Notes under the pieces: generated by a model | Database searches by the model: none | Seen by the model: only the letters and a program-made list of their open reading frames with translations | What the model was told of the DNA's origin: nothing | DNA from: Athripsodes cinereus | Taxonomy: Eukaryota; Arthropoda; Insecta; Trichoptera; Leptoceridae | DNA length: 64,000 nt | Direction of reading: 5' to 3' | NCBI GenBank assembly: GCA_947579605.1 | Contig: OX388321.1 | Coordinates: forward strand, 24,109,614-24,173,613 | Shown: in pieces, positions 20,065-31,309 of the stretch | Layout: each line of letters starts with the position of its first letter | Position numbering within the stretch: position 1 is the first letter of the stretch | Position numbers and translations under genes: made by a program

Positions 20065-23000
20065 TTACTGGATCTTTAACACATCTGCGTGAGAAAAGAT
20101 ATTAAGAATATTAAACAACAGATAGAGGCACAACCAATAGATTTGGAAACTCTTGATTAGTGAACGTATCATGAGTAAAGTAAACTTAAACCAGCGCCTA
20201 AGCCGATTCGTAAGCATTGAAACACCTTTCCTGTTTCGTACTAAAGAGAGTTAGCACAATTTGCAGATGAGGTGTCTGTTGATTAATATTTTTAAAAGGC
20301 ATAGGTTATTTTTTAAATACGTCGCAATTTCACCAATCCTCTTTATTATGATTTCATAACATACTGACCTTACCCATACCATGATGATGACATTGTAAAT
20401 TATTGAAAAGACCTTGACCATCCCAGTCTTCCAACTCCCCTACAGTTTAGGTCATACTAATAATAATAACATCCATTATCATTAGCGGTGTTTTATATTC
20501 ATTAACTCCCCGACAGACTAAATAATTATAATTCGACCATAAAAAAGGAAATACACAACAGCTATATGCATACTCGTATATAGCTATTCTCATATGAGTC
20601 TGGCATGGAATAAAAATTACATCATATAAATGCTTTGAAGTTTGTGGCGTTTTTGGAGGACTCATTTTGTCTTGTCCTCCAAATTTTTCCAATTAATATT
20701 TGGCCAGTATTGTCACGTATTTTCATATATTTTTTTTAAATACTCTGATACTAAAAAAATCAGGTAACAGATAAAATACATAGTATAAACACATATATTA
20801 CAGTCAAAACCAAATAAATAACAGCAATATTCTGTTAAATTGCGGGCTTGTTGCGAGAACAACGTCTTCCAACCAACTATTTTGTTATCTTAAAAAAAGA
20901 CAGTTAGTTACATTATGAGCATGGATATTTTAAGCTCTGTAAACCTGGACTAAGTCATCTTTCGAAAATATGATAACATAAAAAACAAAGGGACGTAGAA
21001 CGTAATGATAGAACGTTAAGAACATCTTAGGAAACAGACGATCTGATAACGCAAAATCGCCCTGAATTTAAAACTCTCCACTATGTGCCTTTGAGAAAAG
21101 AATTGATGGACGATAAAGAAGAACATTTATTGATCAATAAAATGCATTTTTTTAATCAGAAAATAAAACATTGATTGATATTCAATAGAAACGTTTAATT
21201 TCGTAATTCACTATACCAAAAAAGGGAATATACAGTCTAAAAGCAATGACCTTTTATGAATCGCGAACAACGATGAGTTTACTTTTAAGCTTGTTAATAT
21301 CAAAAAGTATTAAGTAGATGATGACTTGCAAAATGTCATGCATTTTTATAAAATATATTTTGCTGTACACCTTAAATATAATTTCGATCTACCGTGAAAG
21401 ACCACTAAAAACTAAAAAAAACTATGTAATTTCAAGATGTATCAGATGCCTATAAAATCGGTGAACGTTTAGTAAATACCTAAATACCTATCTTCAATCA
21501 ACAAAGCATACAATCTTCTACAGTAGTTACTATTTAATCTTACCGTTTTAAATTTCAATGTTGTATTAAATTATCAGATTTCTGACTCTGCCCTTTTGTC
21601 CATATAACACTATTATGGAATATTATAATGAATGACCTATGATTGTGCTGTCGCGTGTCCACTGTCCAGTCCAAAATGGAATTATTTATTGTTTGCACCA
21701 TATTTGTATCGGAGCATTAAGCCATACGACTCATGGCACGACATGATTAAGTGAAGCATCACACACGATAATGAAACTACTGACTAAATGGCGTGGGAAG
21801 CACCGAGAAGTGATAAAAACAGATTTTTCAAAGCGTCTTTATGGTTGGAGCTTGTCCGAAAATATCGGTTCTTGGTAAACAAACTATTATAAAAATACAC
21901 AATCATTTAAAAAAAATTCAATCTTCCAGCCTTCGTGAACGTAGTGTGGAAACAAGTTCCCTGCATTCAATAATCTCGTGTCAATAAAATGACCTCTTTC
22001 AGCCACATTCCTGAAACTCCAATATTCTCCAAAAAAATTATATTTCTCTAATTAAATTAATTGTGAAATATATTTCCCCAGTTTTTCTTATTGTTTTACT
22101 AATAGAGTATAATGTGGTTTTGCGTTCACAATTCGATATTCTAAAGTCGATTCTCAATTCTAAATTTATGCATCAACTTATTGAGAATCGTGGACAACTC
22201 GTAACGCACAGACTTATACTTAAATCGGCTTTAAGTAATAATTCAACTTTAACGTCTATTACATAATTTTCCATAATAGTCTTTATTATTTTGTTTTCTT
22301 GGTTTACTAATTAATTATATTTATGATTATTATCTATATTTTATTATTCATCACGTCTCTTTTGACATATTAATGCTGTAGACATTTACATTTATGTTAT
22401 TTATTGTTGCACCAATACACGACTCGTCTCTGATTTCTAATACAAACCTTTTGATCATGCCATTCTACTAATTGTTAATTATGAATAAATTATCATTCAA
22501 TAGGAAATAGTAAATTATTTCATTTCGATTCATTAATGAAGTTTATTGAATATAATGATCGACTATTGTAGAGCTCCATTGTTCAAACGGACGTTACTAT
22601 ATCTGCATTTGTTTACCACTAATGTCTTTCTTGCATAAGTAATGTAAAGACAAATTGAATTTGTATTTAATTGCTGTTTTCGTTCTAGTTTTGTTTTTAT
22701 TACATAATTGATCGATGAGTCGTTTTAGTAAGATCTACATAAGTATTGTTCTCTCCGTTATTTGAACTGCCTGAACCTGAAAGATGCGTGTGAAATTTAA
22801 GATCAGTTCCAACTCGTGAGACCCAAGTGAGATCCTTGAGGCACGCCGGTTATTATGGAATTTGTTTGTTGATACAGTATTATTACAGAGCTATTGTTTT
22901 GATTACGCTAGGGATACATTTCAATTGTAGTGCCGCTGTTGTTATTTTATTATTACATACGTGCACCGATCCACTCCACACCGTTTACAGTACCTAAGTA

Positions 23001-24755
23001 CATTAATCACCTCGTTTATACTTCAACAATATAATTGTTTCAATTAATCTTGGGAATGCGTAGAATTGAAATGTGGAATAAAAGCCATTCATTTAAACTG
23101 CATTACATGTCCTTTTATTAATTTATATGCTTATTATTTTAATATGTTTTTATATAACTTGGATGATTCTTATAACACTTTGGAACTTTGTGCAAAGTGA
23201 ACCAATTAATGTTGCGAATTTGGATCTAGCAATCTCTTTAATTAATTCTCAAGTAAGTTTTTATGATTTGTCAAAACATTTTGATGCGATTTTCTATTTA
23301 TTTAAATAATGAAAAATCTGCTTCTCTGACTTAAACTAATCCATTGTTAGATCCGGCTTGTATCATCAAATCTCGGAGAGCAAATGTTCAATTATGGTGC
23401 ATTTGAATCATTGGTTTGTTGATTGTCAACAGGAAATTTAATTTTATTGTTCATTAAATCAAATTTCTTGTCGCTTAACGACTCTTTGATTGTCTAAACA
23501 AATTAGTTTATGCCCTTTCCCTTTACTGACAGTGACACCAGTATCTAGAGGCCCCTCAATTTATTTAATTAATCCAACAGAGATGCTTAATTTATTCCGT
23601 CAATAGATTCAAAACCAACACAACTTGATGACGCTGCGCATGATTGATGTAATCATAATTTAAGAGAATGTCGTGATCTTGACAGTAGCCATAATTTATT
23701 TTACTTTATTATTTGTCTACCACAATTATGAGTCCGTTCATTGATAACATCAGATTTTCAGTTGTTTTACAAAGCTACTATGTTTCCGCATATATTATGC
23801 TCTTCATTTTATGCATTCTTATTTTTAGTTTTGTGACGCATTATTTGAGTCTTTATGTTCTGAGTTATACAAAACATTAAGTATGATCTTTTTGCATTTC
23901 AGCTTTAAACCTTTGAAAGCTTTGGTTTGTAAGCAAAGTCAGACTTTACTCTGTAGTAATTTATACTGATGCTTTTTAAAAATGCAATCATTCTTCCATA
24001 TTTCATTATACTTTATAAATCTGACTTCCTCAAGTCATAGAGTTAAATATGATCGTATGTTCCGCGTTATGGTTCAATTGAATTGAAATATATTACGTTT
24101 TTTATATCCCCGTTCATAAATTAGTTTTATATGGTATTAAAGTCTTAAAAAGAGCAAAATAAAACAGATGTTGTTAAGAAGTAACAATGATTTATGTAAG
24201 TAATCCCATTATCTTTAGCGAACGCTGTAATTATTGTTCACACGGCGCGGCGCCTACATGTTACGTATTTTTCAACGTATATTTTCTATAAATTTTAATA
24301 TTGCCTCAATCGGTTCGTGAATAGGCAGTATTAAAAGCATAACCAACTCGTTATCATGTAACAACATAGATCTGTCAATATACAAGTATAGTAAACCTTA
24401 CCTGCTAACTAATAGTTTACCTTGAAAATTGCGTCGGTTTATACGAAAATCATAGTCCACCAGGCAAAGTCTTGTGAATAAGTAGTATTTTTAAATATTA
24501 TATTCACTTCAGCCAGCGAAACCAACGCTAAGGAATTAATATTTAATAATAAATTAATATAATTCTAATTAATGTTCTTTATGATAATTAAATAATTACA
24601 TCATGGTTACATCTGCGCAATCGCTTCGGTCGAATCCAATGATTCGTTGGACAAATTTTCAATTGACTTGGTTCATATGTACGCTTGGAATCACAGTACC
24701 TATGCATTATATATTTTTTAAACTTAATTTTAACCTAACTCGGCGAGACGCCTTT
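20065..24755. other. Longest stretch without a recognised repeat
   Basis: I find no member of any repeat family described here across about 4.7 kb and no convincing exon. Frames of 60-81 codons at 20447-20692, 22063-22266 and 23127-23309 are hydrophobic or low-complexity without motifs. TAATTA-like strings are common, as expected in AT-rich DNA. It may be ordinary intron or intergenic sequence. Confidence 0.35.
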
Positions 24756-24760
24756 AACTG

Positions 24761-24882
24761 TAGCTGGTTGTTGTTTTTCGGATGTGCCATGTCTGGTTTT
24801 ATCGCACCATGGTGAAAATGGCACCAGCGTGTGCCCAGAAACGTCTCTGGAAATGGCATACGCGAAAAACAACAACCAGCTT
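24761..24882. repeat. Hairpin-forming inverted repeat, arms about 30 bp
   Basis: AGCTGGTTGTTGTTTTTCG on the left is mirrored by CGAAAAACAACAACCAGCT on the right. Beyond the mismatched GAT/AC, GTGCCAT pairs imperfectly with ATGGCAT. The enclosed loop is about 60 bp. It could be a small foldback transposon or a long hairpin RNA source. No promoter is evident. Confidence 0.85.
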
Positions 24883-24889
24883 TAGAAGA

Positions 24890-25215
24890 CTGCCATGAAA
24901 ATATTCAATCGACATTCACTCTTTACTATATTTGTTTAAAATGTTATTTTTTGCGATAATTTTAATAGGAAATTTTCAAATCACAATTTCGTTAGTCAAC
25001 AATAGGATATGATGAATCAGATGATTTAACTGTGTTTTCATATTATCGACATTTGACTCATAATAATGGTAGTGTTACGGAATTGTAGGTTTGATAAATA
25101 TTCAGTTTGTTATTACTGTTGAACAAATTGCACTAATTTTATTTAGTTTATTATTTTGTTGATTCGTTTACGTTGTGATTTATATTCACTGCTCTTTAAA
25201 AGGTAAACAATATTT
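24890..25215. other. AT-rich sequence, no recognised element
   Basis: I see nothing I can assign in this stretch. Confidence 0.3.
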
Positions 25216-25221
25216 ATGGTA

Positions 25222-25560
25222 TTACTAGCTTACCCGGCAAACGTTTTGCCATACCTATATATTATTTCTAGATTACTTATATTGCTATTAAAAAATAGGG
25301 GTTAATGGTTAAAGGTTGAAAATTTAGGGCTGTATGTATTTTTTATTGCCTCACAATAAAAAATAAAATATTTTGTTTACCAAAAAATAAAATAAAAATT
25401 CCGCGGTGGACTTTAACTTTAACTTTAGGGGTATGAAAAATAGATGTTGGCCGATTCTCAAACCTACCCGATAAGCACACAAAATTTCATCAAAATCTGT
25501 CCAGCTATTACAGAGGAGTATGATAACAAACACAGTGACACGAGAATTTTATATGCCTAC
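25222..25560 (+). mobile_element. Dispersed retroelement tail of a type common in insects
   Basis: Blocks include CTTACCCGGCAAACGTTTTG, TAGATGTTGGCCGATTCTCA, CACACAAAATTTCATCAAAA and GTGACACGAGAATTTTATAT. I recognise this arrangement from many insect genomes as an interspersed retroelement segment. That recognition is from memory, not from a search. There is no reading frame. Confidence 0.55.
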
Positions 25561-25639
25561 CTATTAGATTTGTTCAATGCCGTTTAAACTGCGCTCTGCA
25601 AATTGTCGCGTATATACATATATTGCTCGCTTGCAAGAA

Positions 25640-25712
25640 CAGTGACATAATAATAAATAGACAATTATAGTGCGCCTTTTTTGGAAATAATCCACTTCAA
25701 GGGCGCATCCTA
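25640..25712 (-). mobile_element. LINE 3' tail, minus copy (AAACGGCG family)
   Basis: AATAATAAATAGACAATTAT, AGTGCGCC and CACTTCAAGGGCGCATCCTA are the reverse complement of 41015-41090. The (TTA)n tail lies at the left, as expected. Confidence 0.75.
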
Positions 25713-26003
25713 AAATGTCAATGCAGTTTTGAGTTAAATGCCATTGAAGTTTTCAAATGAACAGTTCATTTATTTTCCATTAATATATCGGTCTCTAGCT
25801 TTTACAAAATAGTATCGATATGTCTCGTTTTTTACTAAAAATATATCCATGTTTAAAAAAGTTTTCTAAAAAGAAAATTATATCTAAATACCATTGGTAA
25901 CAAAAAAAATACACGTCAGTGAAATTTTTTAGGTGTGTCATTATTTAAAAAAATATTATGATTTGTTTTAAATATTAACATTTCTCAAAATATTTTTTGA
26001 CAT
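25713..26003. other. AT-rich sequence, no recognised element
   Basis: I see nothing I can assign in this stretch. Confidence 0.3.
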
Positions 26004-26118
26004 TCAGGATGGGTGGCATACCTCGTCGCTCATAAAACAAAATGTTTATGGTTTTTTGCATGCAGCTTGTTTGCTGGCTACCCCATTCGTGGGATATGCT
26101 GTGATTGTAGGGTAGAGT
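26003..26118. mobile_element. TSR fragments joined head to head
   Basis: GACATTCAGGATGGGTGGCA at 26001 is in + orientation. From about 26058, GCATGCAGCTTGTTTGCTGG, CTACCCCATTCGTGGGATAT and GCTGTGATTGTAGGG are in minus orientation. The internal junction implies an inversion or deletion between two copies. Confidence 0.7.
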
Positions 26119-26224
26119 ACCTAGGTTGAGTAAAACATCATAATAATGAAACAGATAACTTTGTGATTGTAGGGTAGAGTACCTAGGTTGAGTAAAACAT
26201 CATAATAATGAAACAGATAACTTT
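26101..26224. repeat. Perfect 62-bp tandem duplication
   Basis: The units 26101-26162 and 26163-26224 are identical and begin GTGATTGTAGGGTAGAGTAC. The first base lies inside the TSR tail, so the duplication includes a repeat edge and unique flank. Perfect identity indicates a recent event. Confidence 0.95.
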
Positions 26225-26265
26225 GTGCAATCGCAGAATCGCGATATCTTCCAACCAATCCTATA
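26222..26265 (-). mobile_element. CR1-like LINE 3'UTR fragment
   Basis: TTGTGCAATCGCAGAATCGC and GATATCTTCCAACCAATCC match the block at 2820-2870. Confidence 0.55.
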
Positions 26266-26714
26266 TTATACTGTATAAAGTGACAGTTTATCTTTGCCGA
26301 TCATACATATATACGTATATATAATTAGTAGATATTATTATTATCACTTTAAGATGGTGACATCATCACGCCATCTTCATTCGAATAGATATAGTGCAGA
26401 TATCATCTTATTTACATTTGTTCACACTCCACTTCATATCTATATCTCACTGCATAGTAAGTTGGTAGGTATCATAATATATGTATATTACTTTTAACTC
26501 TCCTGCTTTATATACAGTGGTAGGCAAATGTATCGCGTCATTCAGTTTCTATGTGCAAAAACTAATATTTCTTTAGTATCATTTAAAGTCATGTTCCCTC
26601 GGTGGAAAGTTGGTTTGAGGAGGTGTCAATTTTGGAAGAAATTATATCTCCATACCACACTGGCATTGAGACACAGAAAAAGAGAGAGCCCAGAAGATAC
26701 AAGACCATCATTCT
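26266..26714. other. AT-rich sequence, no recognised element
   Basis: I see nothing I can assign in this stretch. Confidence 0.3.
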
Positions 26715-26890
26715 GAGTTCGTCGGTAGCCTGGAGGAAGAGCCTCGCCCTTGTGAACAAGGGGTCCGTGGTTCGATACTAGGTGCCGGCAAACTCCCCTT
26801 TCACGACACAAGCTTTTAGTAGCTTACTGTGAAAGGTGTATAAGGTTGTATTAGGGTTTACAACAAAACCCACATATAACTTTTTTTTAA
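26715..26890 (+). mobile_element. tRNA-derived SINE, near full length
   Basis: It starts GAGTTCGTCGGTAGCCTGGA, with the A-box region at TAGCCTGGAGG. The B-box-like GGTTCGATACT lies about 50 bp downstream, then AAACTCCCCTTTCACGACAC, AAGCTTTTAGTAGCTTACTG and a GGTTGTATTAGGG tail before a T-run. Box spacing and position support Pol III transcription from an internal promoter. Confidence 0.9.
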
Positions 26891-26899
26891 ATAATAATT

Positions 26900-27025
26900 A
26901 ATTTTCATGATAGAGTCTTCGGCGTTGTAGGTTCTGCAATGTGGAACAGACTGTTTGCCGGTCCTGATATGTCCAAGTGTAGGATTCCACTTTTCAAGTT
27001 GTTTTTGACTGAGCCTTGTTGAATC
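26900..27025 (+). mobile_element. LINE C-terminus, CR1/Jockey-like
   Basis: The frame reads VVGSAMWNRLFAGPDMSKC, then IPLFKLFL and a stop. GSxxWNxLPxxxR...FKxxLxxFL is the conserved LINE C-terminal block. It lies immediately downstream of the SINE. Confidence 0.65.
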
Positions 27026-27029
27026 AATC

Positions 27030-27660
27030 ATAAATCAATGTTAAACAAATTTTTTTGACGAGATTTTTTCCATTGCAATTATGGAACAATTTGCAAAATA
27101 ATTTGTGTTCTTGTTGACGCTACGTTTAATTAAAAAAAACTTCAATAATTATGTCGTAAATCTTATGTTTATCAACCTCTGGTATGCCATTAGTATGATG
27201 CCATTCGTCTGTCTGCATTACGGAATATTTCTGAGTAAGCTATGTCCATCCATCCATATTATTATATTATTAATATATATATATAGCTATAACTATTGAG
27301 CCAAGTGTGTCGTCTTTAACGCCACGTTTCTTGTTTTAGTTCATTTTTGGCAATTTGTCATGTCGTAATGATAAAGCATTTGTTGCATTATTGTTTGAAT
27401 GAATATCTATACAGGCTTCTTAGAATTTTTAGTTAGAATCAACGATACTATTTGCATGAAAATACAAATAGAAATGAATGCGAAAAATATTTTGTCACAC
27501 ATTATAATGATTCAATGCATTCAATTATTTATTAACAGAATATACAGACAACAGTCTTTACAGTACAATAACATTGAAAAACATACTTGAAACAAAAGCA
27601 ATCAAAATACTGTATTTATTTTCTAAAAACTACCCCACACCTTTACAGTCTTCATCTTTT
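27030..27660. other. AT-rich sequence, no recognised element
   Basis: Frames at 27105-27299 and 27399-27590 are hydrophobic and motif-free. Confidence 0.3.
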
Positions 27661-27661
27661 T

Positions 27662-27815
27662 TTATTTAGTGAGTTTTAATCCATTGGATTGGTCTGCAAC
27701 GATTTTGGATTTTCTTCTCCATTTCTTCCTATTTTCAGCTAGTCTCTTTAGTTCTACGTATGTGATACAGTTCATGTCCTTATTCAGTTGGTCCATATAG
27801 GTGTCTCTTTTTTGG
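27662..27815 (-). mobile_element. LINE family E 3' end, minus copy
   Basis: GTTTTAATCCATTGGATTGG, GATTTTCTTCTCCATTTCTT and CTAGTCTCTTTAGTTCTACG match 14050-14170. The segment codes, on the minus strand, for a diverged GTYMGQLKKGxNCxTYVELK region. Confidence 0.85.
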
Positions 27816-28195
27816 CCAGATCTGATTCAACTTTTTGTAAAAAAAAAATCTCCTTCTGTATATGCGTTGAATGATAAATTTTACTACTTCTTATCTGTCA
27901 TTAATTATGTCGCCTATCACAATAATAGTTTTGTTATCTGTTTAATTCTTAGTTCACACCTTGTCATGTGCACAAGACATTGTACAATCATGTATACTGT
28001 ATAGCCTAGTATATTTACATTATCGTAGATCAAGACTCTGATCAATCATCGTTTCTATTTATTGTGTTAATATTAAAACAACCTCTAGAGCTTCTAAAGC
28101 CAAAAGCTCATCAGGGCTTTCAGAAATATATTGCGGCACGTCGTGTAGGTATATCTATGTAGGTAGATTATAATTTAGTAATATTTTTTTGCAAT
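27816..28195. other. AT-rich sequence; a CTGATGA motif considered and rejected
   Basis: No recognised element. A CTGATGA on the minus strand at 28108-28114 was tested as a ribozyme core and rejected. Confidence 0.3.
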
Positions 28196-28370
28196 CCATC
28201 TAGAACGACCGTGTGTTGAGTAAGAGAAATCGACGTACATGTATGAGAATTTGTGTGAATGTAGAAGAAGCGACAGAAGTAGGTAAGGATAGATCTATAT
28301 CCCGTTTCGTCCTCTCTGCCTACACCAGTTGGGATACTGAGTCTGGGTATATTATAATACCATAGTATAG
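28196..28370 (+). mobile_element. LINE family A 3' end
   Basis: GTGTTGAGTAAGAGAAATCG, GAATGTAGAAGAAGCGACAG and CTCTCTGCCTACACCAGTTG match the end of 35385-36115. The tail is a degraded GTATATTATAATACC. Confidence 0.8.
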
Positions 28371-28395
28371 TACTCTGTGGAGCCCTGGTAAAGAA

Positions 28396-28580
28396 TTCGT
28401 CTCTCACTCTTTTCCATAAGTTTTCGAGTGTAATGTAAAAGACAATAATAAAGACAGTTTGTATCTTAAAATCAGCGATGAAGATTACTACTCATCCTGA
28501 ATGTTTTATTTTTTTGTTGGCACAGAGAAGATATCTTACATGTTGCTCGTCTGCTGTGGGATAATATGTAGCCAAGGATT
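28396..28580 (-). mobile_element. TSR repeat, minus copy
   Basis: CTCTCACTCTTTTCCATAAG, TTTTCGAGTGTAATGTAAAA, TCAGCGATGAAGAT and GGCACAGAGAAGATATC occur in order. The terminal CTACCCC block is decayed. It lies 25 bp after a family A LINE end. Confidence 0.7.
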
Positions 28581-28589
28581 TCGGTTCGT

Positions 28590-30150
28590 AGTAGGCTTAT
28601 TCCAATTATCTATATTTACAATTCAAATTTTACCATGTATCTCTTGTAGGTATGAATTACGAGAATTTTTTTGTATTCAATCCCCTTGAAACAGAATACC
28701 AAATCACTACCGTTACATAATATAAAAATTCTACATGACACAAGTTCAGACTTCCCTTACGGTACATTATGATATCACTATGTCGCAGGACACCCTATTG
28801 TACCTACTCAATACAAACTGCTGTGTGCGTGTTCCTTCTAGAACAAAAATACTAGGTAGGTACCTACATGCTATGAGGTATATGTAATATATCAAGCATC
28901 ACCTGCCCTTCAGTACAAATAACATATATTATAAACAGAAATCACATAATAGTATAACACAACGCATGACTGACATCCTCCTACGTAGGTACGTTGATAC
29001 ATGCCTATCCCAAATTAAATAAATATTTTAGTCTGTTTGAAGATGTGTATGTATGTATTTTATTTTATTTCAAAAAAAGTCATTTGGAAAGTAGCTACAT
29101 TCTGTAATTTTCCAATTTATCTTATTTTATTTCAGACAAACAAATAAATAAGTAGTTTGCATTACACAATATGAGTTACATAGCTAATAAACCAAAGCAG
29201 TTCGCAAATATTTCAAGTTTTTTTGTTGACACATATATATGTTATGAAAGTGTAAAAATGTTATTAATTAAAGTATTAAAAGTGTTAATTGACATTTTAT
29301 GTGATAAATGAATAAATAAAACTTAATTGACATAATGTTCTCGTAGTGTACAAGCATTTTGTATGGTTCACCAAGTTTGTGTGGTTCAGAAGATCACCAA
29401 GAGGCGGGCTTATGGCATATACAAATTGTTGCAGGTAATCCGAAAAAAATAAGTTTATAAAAAGGTCATATTTGATTGCACCGCAAAAGTGATCGGGGCT
29501 TATTTAATCTAGAAAATAAATAATAATGATAATTGTCTAAAATGCTCTTTTAAATTTCAGACAAAATTATCATTATTAAAACGGGAATAATAAAATATAT
29601 TGAAGTCTTGACGTAGCGTCCCAAGTAAGTGTTTAAAAATACTACAGCTGAAGATACATTAGGAGATGACATGCTATGTAAAAGATATACGTCTTAGTAT
29701 TGCCATTTAAATATTAAAACACTTTTTTGCATTTTTTTGTAAAATCTACTTATGTTGTTTACAATAGTGTTTCTTAATAGTCGATATTTTCATTCCCTAA
29801 GTGAAGCCAGGTTGAAAGCTAGTCATTACTATGCATTATCAAAACTACCGTGAGCTCCCGTGTCCCGTGTCAGAACTGGGAACATACATACCTACACAGG
29901 AACATCACCTAGCACGTGCCCGATACCTAACGATATTTTTTGTGCCCCATGATGTTGGTTGGTACATTACTATGTACTTTGCATAGTGTGAAGGATACGT
30001 TATTTATTTATAACTGCTACTGTTGAATAGCAGGGAAATAAAGCTATAACGTTTTTATTGATAATAACGTTTAGAACTTCTAAAGAGTTTGTATTGTGAA
30101 TTATGTTGTCATTCTGTGTGTAGAACACACTAACTTGTAATTTATAGATA
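28590..30150. other. AT-rich sequence, no recognised element
   Basis: Several GGTACCTA-type palindromic strings occur (28857-28870, 28983-28992). No gene or family member is seen. Confidence 0.3.
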
Positions 30151-30154
30151 CATC

Positions 30155-30400
30155 ATCATCATTGCCCTCAACGTTCCTCTCGGAAGCACTGGGCAGAAAC
30201 CAGCCTCCTCCGTTCAGAACGTCTCTGTGCCAACGCGTCACTTCTTCCCACGACATTCCCTGCGCTCTGATGTCGTTGTCATAGGAACGGTGTATTGTGA
30301 AAGAGGGACACCCGGGCCAACGGAACCTTTTGGCCAGCTATCATTGGGGATTCTCAGAACATGACCCAGCTAGGACCATCGTCTTTCCTACAAAGATACA
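30155..30400 (-). mobile_element. LINE family C C-terminus, (ATC)n tail, minus copy
   Basis: ATCATCATCATTGCCCTCAA, CGGAAGCACTGGGCAGAAAC, CCACGACATTCCCTGCGCTC and GAACGGTGTATTGTGAAAGA are the complement of the + copy at 39135-39410. The coding sense gives RAQGMSWEE-like sequence. Confidence 0.85.
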
Positions 30401-30473
30401 TATTTTTTGATAATACGATATTGTTTGCTTGAATATTGAGAATCAGATATACATCCTCTTAAAGTTATGTATA

Positions 30474-31304
30474 ATAATAATAATAATAAACACTTTATTG
30501 TCAAATATACAAATATTTTACAAAAGGCGTACATATTGCCTTGAGGCAATGTCTTCCAGTAAACCTACTACAATGTTTGAGAACTGTTTTAGTATAAAGT
30601 GAGTTTAGATCAAAAGATAAACAGAAAATGAAATATATAATATGAAACAAGAATACCTATATAAATATAAAAAAAAATAAAAGATAAAAATGTAAGCATT
30701 CACAACCATAAACCTATATTATATGTATCTAAGTGAGAACTATCTACTATTGATGAGATGGTGGGTTGTTTATGAGGGATTTTACTTTATGTTTGAATGA
30801 GCCTATAGTTGAAGAGGACCGAATATCATTGGGGAGGTTGTTCCAGATTCTGGTAGCATGTACGGTAAAAGAAGATGAATAAAAAGATGTACTATGAGGT
30901 GGGAATTCTAAACGACGATTGTTTTGTGACCTTAACGATAGACCATGGGAAGAAAGGGGAACAAACCGTTCGAAGAGGTATTGAGGAGCTTCGTGCTTAA
31001 GGATGTTATAAAGAAAGCAAAGTATATGTAAATTACGGGATTCCTTGTATGATGGCCATTTGAGTTCAGTACGGAATTGAGAGATGTGGTCATATTTTCT
31101 TAGACCAAAGATAAAGCGAATGCAAGCATTCTGCAGCCGATCCAACTTCGCACTGAGTTCTTCAGTGGTATCTAGAAAGGTGCAGTCTGCATAGAACAGG
31201 ATTGGTAGTAGAAAGGACAAAGCCATCATTCGTTTAGTGTCAACTGGAAGGAAGAATTGTAATCGTTTGAAGGAGTGTAGTCTGAAAAAGATTTTGCGGC
31301 TTAC
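30474..31304 (-). mobile_element. CR1-like LINE, C-terminal part and 3'UTR
   Basis: The (TAA)n run and ACTTTATTGTCAAATATACA at the left are the 3' tail of a minus-strand element. A 3'UTR of about 270 bp precedes the coding part at 30747-31304. The 5' end is lost. Confidence 0.85.
30747..31304 (-). CDS. CR1-like reverse transcriptase C-terminal fragment
   Basis: The minus frame is open from 31304 to a stop at 30747, about 185 codons, with no frameshift. It reads KIFFRLHSFKRLQFFLPVDT, MMALSFLLPILFYADC, KLDRLQNACIRFIFGLRKYD and HATRIWNNLPNDIRSSSTIG, then FKHKVKSLI. These are the thumb and C-terminal blocks of CR1-group LINE polymerases: LQNxCIRFIF, WLP/WP, RxWNxLPxxxR and FKxxxKxxL. The catalytic FADD palm motif is upstream and absent, so the fragment is not active. 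The clean frame suggests moderate age. Confidence 0.85.
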   Translation of the reverse strand, partial: VSRKIFFRLHSFKRLQFFLPVDTKRMMALSFLLPILFYADCTFLDTTEELSAKLDRLQNACIRFIFGLRKYDHISQFRTELKWPSYKESRNLHILCFLYNILKHEAPQYLFERFVPLSSHGLSLRSQNNRRLEFPPHSTSFYSSSFTVHATRIWNNLPNDIRSSSTIGSFKHKVKSLINNPPSHQ

Positions 31305-31309
31305 TTATG

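Noticed and set aside
26715..26790. tRNA gene.
   Set aside because: The A- and B-box-like sequences belong to a SINE head with several near-identical copies followed by a common body. No cloverleaf with intact acceptor stem is apparent.
28082..28118. CTGATGA on the minus strand followed by GCTTCTAGAG-like sequence, considered as a further hammerhead.
   Set aside because: No GAAA follows in the required place, no stem II closes before it, and stem I gives only one pair. It may be a far-decayed relative, but the evidence is too weak.
28855..28995. GGTACCTA palindromes as binding sites or proof of a particular insect order.
   Set aside because: They are short and scattered without a consistent context, so I would not base function or taxonomy on them.
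30747..31304. Host gene on the minus strand.
   Set aside because: LQNACIRFIFG, RIWNNLPNDIR and FKHKVKSL are LINE polymerase C-terminal blocks, and the downstream microsatellite tail confirms a retroelement.
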